Below are positions 59,991-64,000 of a stretch of DNA of 64,000 bases, in pieces. The position numbers and the translations under genes were made by a program. The first letter of the stretch is position 1. Every line of letters starts with the position of its first letter. The notes below the pieces were generated by a model, which made no database searches, was not told where the DNA came from, and saw only the letters and a program-made list of their open reading frames with translations. Source of the stretch: Actinokineospora bangkokensis (GTDB lineage: Bacteria > Actinomycetota > Actinomycetes > Mycobacteriales > Pseudonocardiaceae); assembly GCF_001940455.1 (NCBI RefSeq), contig NZ_MKQR01000007.1, positions 147,378 through 211,377 on the forward strand. Reading direction: 5' to 3'.

Positions 59991-60324
59991 CCGGCTCGAC
60001 CCGGCGATCGCCGCGCGGCTCAAGCGCAACGCCGACGGGCTGGTGTGCGCGGTGGCCCAGCAGCACGACACGCGCGAGGTGCTGATGGTCGCCTGGATGG
60101 ATGACGAGGCGCTGCACCGCACGCTGACCACCGGCCGGGCGACCTACTTCTCCCGCAGCCGCCAGCGGCTGTGGGTCAAGGGCGAGACGTCCGGGCACAC
60201 CCAGGCGGTGCGCGACGTGCGGATCGACTGCGACGGCGACACCGTCCTGCTGCTCGTCGACCAGGAGGGCGGCGCCTGCCACACCGGCGACCGCACCTGC
60301 TTCGACGCGGGCCCGCTGCTCTGA
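59983..60324 (+). CDS. hisI: Phosphoribosyl-AMP cyclohydrolase
   Basis: 113-aa zinc/magnesium enzyme opening the purine ring of [33 protein letters not shown] and the zinc Cys residues in [10 protein letters not shown] are standard. Monofunctional, without the HisE domain. GTG 59983 has GGAGG about 7 nt upstream. Last his gene in the window. Confidence 0.96.
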   Translation: MTDRLDPAIAARLKRNADGLVCAVAQQHDTREVLMVAWMDDEALHRTLTTGRATYFSRSRQRLWVKGETSGHTQAVRDVRIDCDGDTVLLLVDQEGGACHTGDRTCFDAGPLL

Positions 60325-60357
60325 CGCGGCTGGTCGGCGCTGGTCCGACGAGGCTGG

Positions 60358-60987
60358 TCAGGCCAGGGGGCCGGTGAGGTAGCGCTGCACGGTCGGGGCC
60401 ACCGACGCCACCAGCGCGTCGACGCCCGCGTCGGCCACCGGCCCGAACCGCACCAGGTAGCGCACCACGCCCAGCCCGATCATCTGGCTGGCCACCAGCC
60501 CGGCGCGCAGCTCCTGCCGGTCGTCGGCCACCCGGTCGGCCAGCTGCCGGAACAGGTTGGCCAGGAAGAAGTCGCGCAGCGACGAGGCCGCCTCCTCGTG
60601 CGAGGCCGCGCTGCGGATCAGCGCCGAGAAGTGCGCCCCGTCCGCGGCGTCCCAGGCGCCGAGGAACCCGCGCACGATCCGCTCACCGAGCTCCTCGGCG
60701 GGCGCGGCGCGCATCCGGGCGACGTACTCCGGCAGGTCGAACGGCAGCTTGAGCACCGCGGCGGCGAACAGCTTCTCCTTGCCGCCGAACCAGTGGTTGA
60801 CCATCGCCGGGTCCACCCCGGCCCGCCCGGCGATCGCCCGCACCGTGGCGTCGCGGTAGCCGGACTCGCCGAAGACCTCCCTGGCCGCGGCCAGCAGCGC
60901 GGCCCGGGTGTCCGCGCCGCCGGGGCGGCGGCCCCGGCGCCGCCCGCCGCCGTCGCCCGCCGTGCTCGCGCTCACCGCCGACATCAT
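60358..60987 (-). CDS. TetR-family regulator
   Basis: 209 aa. After a short Arg/Gly-rich leader, helix-turn-helix at about 25-70 ([41 protein letters not shown]). Sensor domain resembles that of the TetR at 58221. Two ATGs in tandem (60987, 60984) are possible starts. Divergent from trpE with 94 bp between; no clear palindrome seen there. Confidence 0.87.
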   Translation of the reverse strand: MMSAVSASTAGDGGGRRRGRRPGGADTRAALLAAAREVFGESGYRDATVRAIAGRAGVDPAMVNHWFGGKEKLFAAAVLKLPFDLPEYVARMRAAPAEELGERIVRGFLGAWDAADGAHFSALIRSAASHEEAASSLRDFFLANLFRQLADRVADDRQELRAGLVASQMIGLGVVRYLVRFGPVADAGVDALVASVAPTVQRYLTGPLA

Positions 60988-61081
60988 GCCGCATGCCCCC
61001 CGCGCACCCGGATCCGCGCTGGTCACCAAGGCCATCACCCCGGTGCCGGGTGGCCGCCGGGGCACACGGCAGAATGTCGGC

Positions 61082-62635
61082 ATGGTGAGTGCGATCGGCG
61101 TCCCGTCCACACCCGCCGCGGCGTCGGTGGGCATGGGGAGCGTCAGCCCCACCCGCGAGCGGTTCCACGCGCTGGCCCCCGACCGCCGCGTCATCCCGGT
61201 CGTGCGCCGGGTGCTGGCCGACGCCGAGACCCCGCTGTCGGTGTACCGCAAGCTCGCGGGCGACCGGTCCGGCACCTTCCTGCTGGAGTCGGCGGAGAAC
61301 GGCCGGTCCTGGTCGCGCTGGTCGTTCATCGGGGTGAACAGCCCCGCCGCGCTCACCGCCACCGGCGGCGAGGCGCACTGGGTGGGCACCCCGCCGGTCG
61401 GCCTGCCCACCGGTGGTGACCCGCTGGACGCGCTGCGCGAGACCGTCCGCGCGCTGCACACCGACCCGCTGCCCGACCTGCCGCCGCTGACCGGCGGGAT
61501 GGTCGGCTACATCGGCTACGACGCGGTGCGCAGGCTGGAGCGGCTGCCGGAGCTGGCCGAGGACGACCTGCGGCTGCCGGAGCTGGTCATGCTGCTGGCC
61601 ACCGACCTCGCCGCGCTCGACCACCACGAGGGCACCATCACCCTCATCGCCAACGCGGTGAACTGGGACGACTCGCCCGAGCGCGTCGACGCCGCCTACG
61701 ACGACGCGCTGGCCAGGCTGGACGCGATGACCGAGGCGCTGAGCCGCCCCGCGCCCTCCACCGCGGCGGTGTTCGACCGCCCGCCCGCCGACTACACCCG
61801 CCGCCGCACCCCGGAGGACTACCAGGGCGCGGTGCTCGCGGCGAAGGAGGCGATCCGGGCGGGCGAGGCGTTCCAGGTGGTGGTGTCGCAGCGGTTCGAG
61901 ATGCGCACCGAGGCCGACCCGCTGGACGTCTACCGGGTGCTGCGCACCACCAACCCCAGTCCGTACATGTACCTGCTGCGGCTGGACGGGTTCGCCATCG
62001 TCGGCTCCAGCCCGGAGGCGCTGGTGACCGTGCGCGACGGCAAGGTCACCACCCACCCCATCGCGGGCACCCGCTGGCGCGGCGCGGACCCCGAGGAGGA
62101 CCTGGTCCTGGAGAAGGACCTGCTGGCCGACACCAAGGAGCGCGCCGAGCACGTGATGCTCGTCGACCTGGGCCGCAACGACCTGGGCCGGGTGTGCGCG
62201 GCGGGCACCGTGCAGGTGGTCGACTTCTTCCGGGTGGAGCGCTACAGCCACGTCATGCACATCGTCTCCACCGTCAGCGGTGAGCTGGCCGAGGGCAAGA
62301 CCGCCTTCGACGCGGTGGCCGCCTGCTTCCCGGCGGGCACCCTGTCCGGGGCGCCCAAGCCCCGGGCGATGGAGCTGATCGAGGAGCTGGAGCCGACCCG
62401 GCGCGGGCTCTACGGCGGCGTGGTGGGCTACCTGGACTTCGCGGGCGACGGCGACACCGCCATCGCCATCCGCACCGCGCTGGTCCGCGACGGGGTGGCC
62501 TACGTGCAGGCGGGCGCGGGCGTGGTCGCCGACTCCGACCCCGCCGCCGAGGACGCCGAGTGCCGCAACAAGGCGGGCGCCGTGCTGGCCGCCATCGCCG
62601 CCGCGGGCACCATGCGGGGGGCGACCCGCGGGTGA
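61082..62635 (+). CDS. trpE: Anthranilate synthase component I
   Basis: 517-aa chorismate-using enzyme of tryptophan synthesis. Feedback-binding LLES (residues about 68-71), [31 protein letters not shown] and [14 protein letters not shown] are active-site motifs. CAGAAT (61070-61075) lies 6 nt before ATG 61082, giving a likely leaderless mRNA and leaving no room for a transcribed attenuator. trpG is not adjacent. Confidence 0.96.
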   Translation: MVSAIGVPSTPAAASVGMGSVSPTRERFHALAPDRRVIPVVRRVLADAETPLSVYRKLAGDRSGTFLLESAENGRSWSRWSFIGVNSPAALTATGGEAHWVGTPPVGLPTGGDPLDALRETVRALHTDPLPDLPPLTGGMVGYIGYDAVRRLERLPELAEDDLRLPELVMLLATDLAALDHHEGTITLIANAVNWDDSPERVDAAYDDALARLDAMTEALSRPAPSTAAVFDRPPADYTRRRTPEDYQGAVLAAKEAIRAGEAFQVVVSQRFEMRTEADPLDVYRVLRTTNPSPYMYLLRLDGFAIVGSSPEALVTVRDGKVTTHPIAGTRWRGADPEEDLVLEKDLLADTKERAEHVMLVDLGRNDLGRVCAAGTVQVVDFFRVERYSHVMHIVSTVSGELAEGKTAFDAVAACFPAGTLSGAPKPRAMELIEELEPTRRGLYGGVVGYLDFAGDGDTAIAIRTALVRDGVAYVQAGAGVVADSDPAAEDAECRNKAGAVLAAIAAAGTMRGATRG

Positions 62636-63177
62636 GCGAGCGGCCGAGCGACCAGGAGCCCCCCTCTCGACGTCCTCTGTGGATCGTCGTGGGGCTGCTG
62701 CTGGTCGGGGCCGCCTTCCTGTGGGGCGCGTCCGCGCTGACCTGGGCGACGACCACCGCACCGGTGCCCGGTACCGGCGCCGGTCGCAGCACGGCGCAGA
62801 CTGTGGGGGACGCGCTGGCCCCGGTCCTGCCGATCGCGGTGCTGTCGGTGGCGGGCGTGGCCGCGGCGCTGGCGTTCGGGCCGCGGATGCGGCGGGTGAC
62901 CGGCGTGCTGCTCGCCGCGGCGGGCCTGGTGCCCGCCGTGGCCGCCGTGGCGACCTCAGGCGGGCAGTGGTGGGCCAGGGCCGCGGTGGTCGCCGCGGGC
63001 CTGGTGGTCGCGGCGGGCGGCGCGCTGCTGCTCGCGGTGGCCGGGCGGGTGCCCGGGATGGGGTCGCGGTACGCCGCGCCCGGCGCGGCGAAGGGGTCGG
63101 CGCGCACCGAGGACGACCTGTGGCAGGCCCTGTCCGAGGGGCAGGACCCGACCGCGGGTGGGGAACCCGGGCGGTGA
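62632..63177 (+). CDS. Trp biosynthesis-associated membrane protein
   Basis: 181 aa. Four hydrophobic helices (about 16-37, 64-82, 88-106, 114-138) with a Gly/Ser-rich loop ([12 protein letters not shown]). Member of the actinobacterial family found between trpE and trpC; function unknown. GTG 62632 overlaps the trpE stop by 4 nt, so it is co-translated. C-terminal cytoplasmic segment ends with [15 protein letters not shown], a motif typical of the family. Confidence 0.88.
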   Translation: MSERPSDQEPPSRRPLWIVVGLLLVGAAFLWGASALTWATTTAPVPGTGAGRSTAQTVGDALAPVLPIAVLSVAGVAAALAFGPRMRRVTGVLLAAAGLVPAVAAVATSGGQWWARAAVVAAGLVVAAGGALLLAVAGRVPGMGSRYAAPGAAKGSARTEDDLWQALSEGQDPTAGGEPGR

Positions 63178-63245
63178 ACGGGCGGGGACCCGGTGCCTCC
63201 TGGCCGAAAGGTCCGGAGTTAGCATCGAAACGGCGGGAAGGGGCA

Positions 63246-63323
63246 GTGCTTGTGAGCGAGTACACCAGCGCAGCGGTGCGCGTCTCGGGTCACTCCGGCG
63301 TCGTGCTCGGGGGCGTGCGGTGA
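63246..63323 (+). CDS. Candidate tiny ORF coupled to trpC
   Basis: 25 codons (or 23 from GTG 63252), peptide begins [13 protein letters not shown] and ends GGVR. TAGCAT (63220-63225) and GGAAGGGG (63236-63243) precede it, and its TGA overlaps the trpC GTG by 4 nt. It contains no Trp codon, so it is not a classical attenuator peptide. It may act only to load ribosomes onto trpC, or may be non-coding. Confidence 0.4.
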   Translation: MLVSEYTSAAVRVSGHSGVVLGGVR

Positions 63324-64000
63324 ACGTCCTGGAGTCGATCGTCGCGGGGGTCCGCGAGGACCTGGCCGCGCGCGAGGCCGTGGTCACCTTCGACGAGGTC
63401 AAGGCCAGGGCCGCCGCGGCGCCCCCGCCGCGCGACGCCTACACCGCGCTGCGCGGCACCGATGTCGGGGTCATCGCGGAGGTCAAGCGGCGCAGCCCGT
63501 CCAAGGGCGACCTGGCCGCCATCGCGGACCCGGCGGCGCTGGCCCGCGACTACGAGGCCGCGGGCGCCCGGGTCATCAGCGTGCTCACCGAGCAGCGCCG
63601 CTTCGGCGGCTCGCTGGCCGACTTCGACGCCGTGCGCGCCGCGGTCGACGTGCCGTTGCTGCGCAAGGACTTCGTGGTCAGCCCCTACCAGGTGCACGAG
63701 GCCCGCGCGCACGGCGCCGACGTGGTGCTGCTCATCGTGGCCGCGCTGGAGCAGCCCGCGCTGGAGTCGCTGCTTGACCGGGTGGAGTCGCTGGGCATGA
63801 CCGCCCTGGTCGAGGTGCACACCGCCGAGGAGGCCGACCGCGCGCTGGAGGCGGGCGCGAAGGTCATCGGCATCAACGCCAGGGACCTGCGCACCCTCCA
63901 GGTGGACCGGGACGCCTTCGGCAGGCTGGCCCCCGGCCTGCCGCAGGACGTGGTCAAGGTCGCCGAGTCCGGTGTGCGCGGTCCCAGCGACCTGATGACC
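63320..64000 (+). CDS. trpC: Indole-3-glycerol phosphate synthase, 5' part (cut by window)
   Basis: First 227 codons of a (beta/alpha)8 barrel converting CdRP to indole-3-glycerol phosphate. Catalytic Lys/Glu segments [12 protein letters not shown] (about residues 52-63), [11 protein letters not shown] and LRKDFVV are present, and INARDLRTL. The last ~40 residues lie beyond the window. GTG 63320 overlaps the tiny upstream ORF; no independent ribosome site. Confidence 0.95.
   Translation, partial: MNVLESIVAGVREDLAAREAVVTFDEVKARAAAAPPPRDAYTALRGTDVGVIAEVKRRSPSKGDLAAIADPAALARDYEAAGARVISVLTEQRRFGGSLADFDAVRAAVDVPLLRKDFVVSPYQVHEARAHGADVVLLIVAALEQPALESLLDRVESLGMTALVEVHTAEEADRALEAGAKVIGINARDLRTLQVDRDAFGRLAPGLPQDVVKVAESGVRGPSDLMT

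Noticed and set aside
63246-63323. Trp attenuator leader peptide
   Set aside because: The tiny ORF has no tryptophan codon and no alternative hairpin pair was found, so only coupling to trpC remains plausible.

Overview
The window is very GC-rich DNA of a filamentous-type actinobacterium. It carries FtsZ, SepF and Wag31 in a dcw cluster, a SAM-IV riboswitch, a translational-type ileS T-box, BsaP beside BioB, a type 2 IleRS and many GTG and apparently leaderless starts. Gene order in the division, biotin/NAD and histidine blocks resembles the Mycobacterium and Pseudonocardiales pattern. A Pseudonocardiales host (Actinosynnema, Saccharothrix or Actinokineospora type) is my best inference, but nothing in the window proves the genus. 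I see no IS transposase, prophage gene, rRNA, tRNA or CRISPR array.

Layout. 1-7.3 kb is the end of the division cluster: murC (partial), ftsQ, a DinB-like gene, ftsZ, pgeF, a YggS PLP protein, sepF, yggT, wag31 and a membrane protein. 7.4-13.8 kb holds an MFS exporter whose 3' end overlaps the ileS T-box, then ileS and a penicillin-binding protein. 13.8-17.2 kb is a minus-strand surface locus (GT-C-like membrane protein, DUF4397 protein, sortase). 17.4-24.6 kb has DUF167, a K+/H+ antiporter, a SAM-IV-controlled class V aminotransferase, lspA, a pseudouridine synthase, a winged-helix protein and a uridine-kinase-like protein. 24.7-28.2 kb is dnaE. 28.2-34.6 kb is a P450 with a perfect palindromic operator, a PH-like membrane protein, bioA, bioD, bioB, bsaP and a DUF2567 protein. 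34.7-39.6 kb is a LON-domain protein and NrtR facing nadABC. 40-46.9 kb is accessory: TetR/P450, MerR/SDR, a nitrilase-family hydrolase, and a solute-binding lipoprotein coupled to a class V aminotransferase.

47-60.3 kb is the histidine cluster hisD-C-B ... hisH-A ... hisF-I. It is broken twice. The first interruption (50.2-53.9 kb) contains a long inverted repeat, a copy of a dispersed repeat, soxR, kptA and a split transketolase driven by a SoxR-type promoter. The second (55.3-58.8 kb) contains a PPOX protein, phoD, an unknown gene and a TetR regulator. 60.3-64 kb is a TetR regulator followed by trpE, the Trp-associated membrane protein, a tiny ORF and trpC (partial).

Regulation visible in the sequence: two riboswitch-class leaders (T-box, SAM-IV), an NrtR palindrome before nadABC, two MerR-family promoters with 19-nt spacers (SDR and transketolase), a TetR/P450 palindrome, the 27-bp palindrome before the biotin-adjacent P450, several strong hairpin terminators, and at least ten genes with a TANNNT-like -10 placed 6-8 nt before the start codon, implying leaderless mRNAs. 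The main candidates for something undescribed are the SoxR-KptA-transketolase island with its inverted repeat, and the palindrome-controlled P450 attached to the biotin genes.
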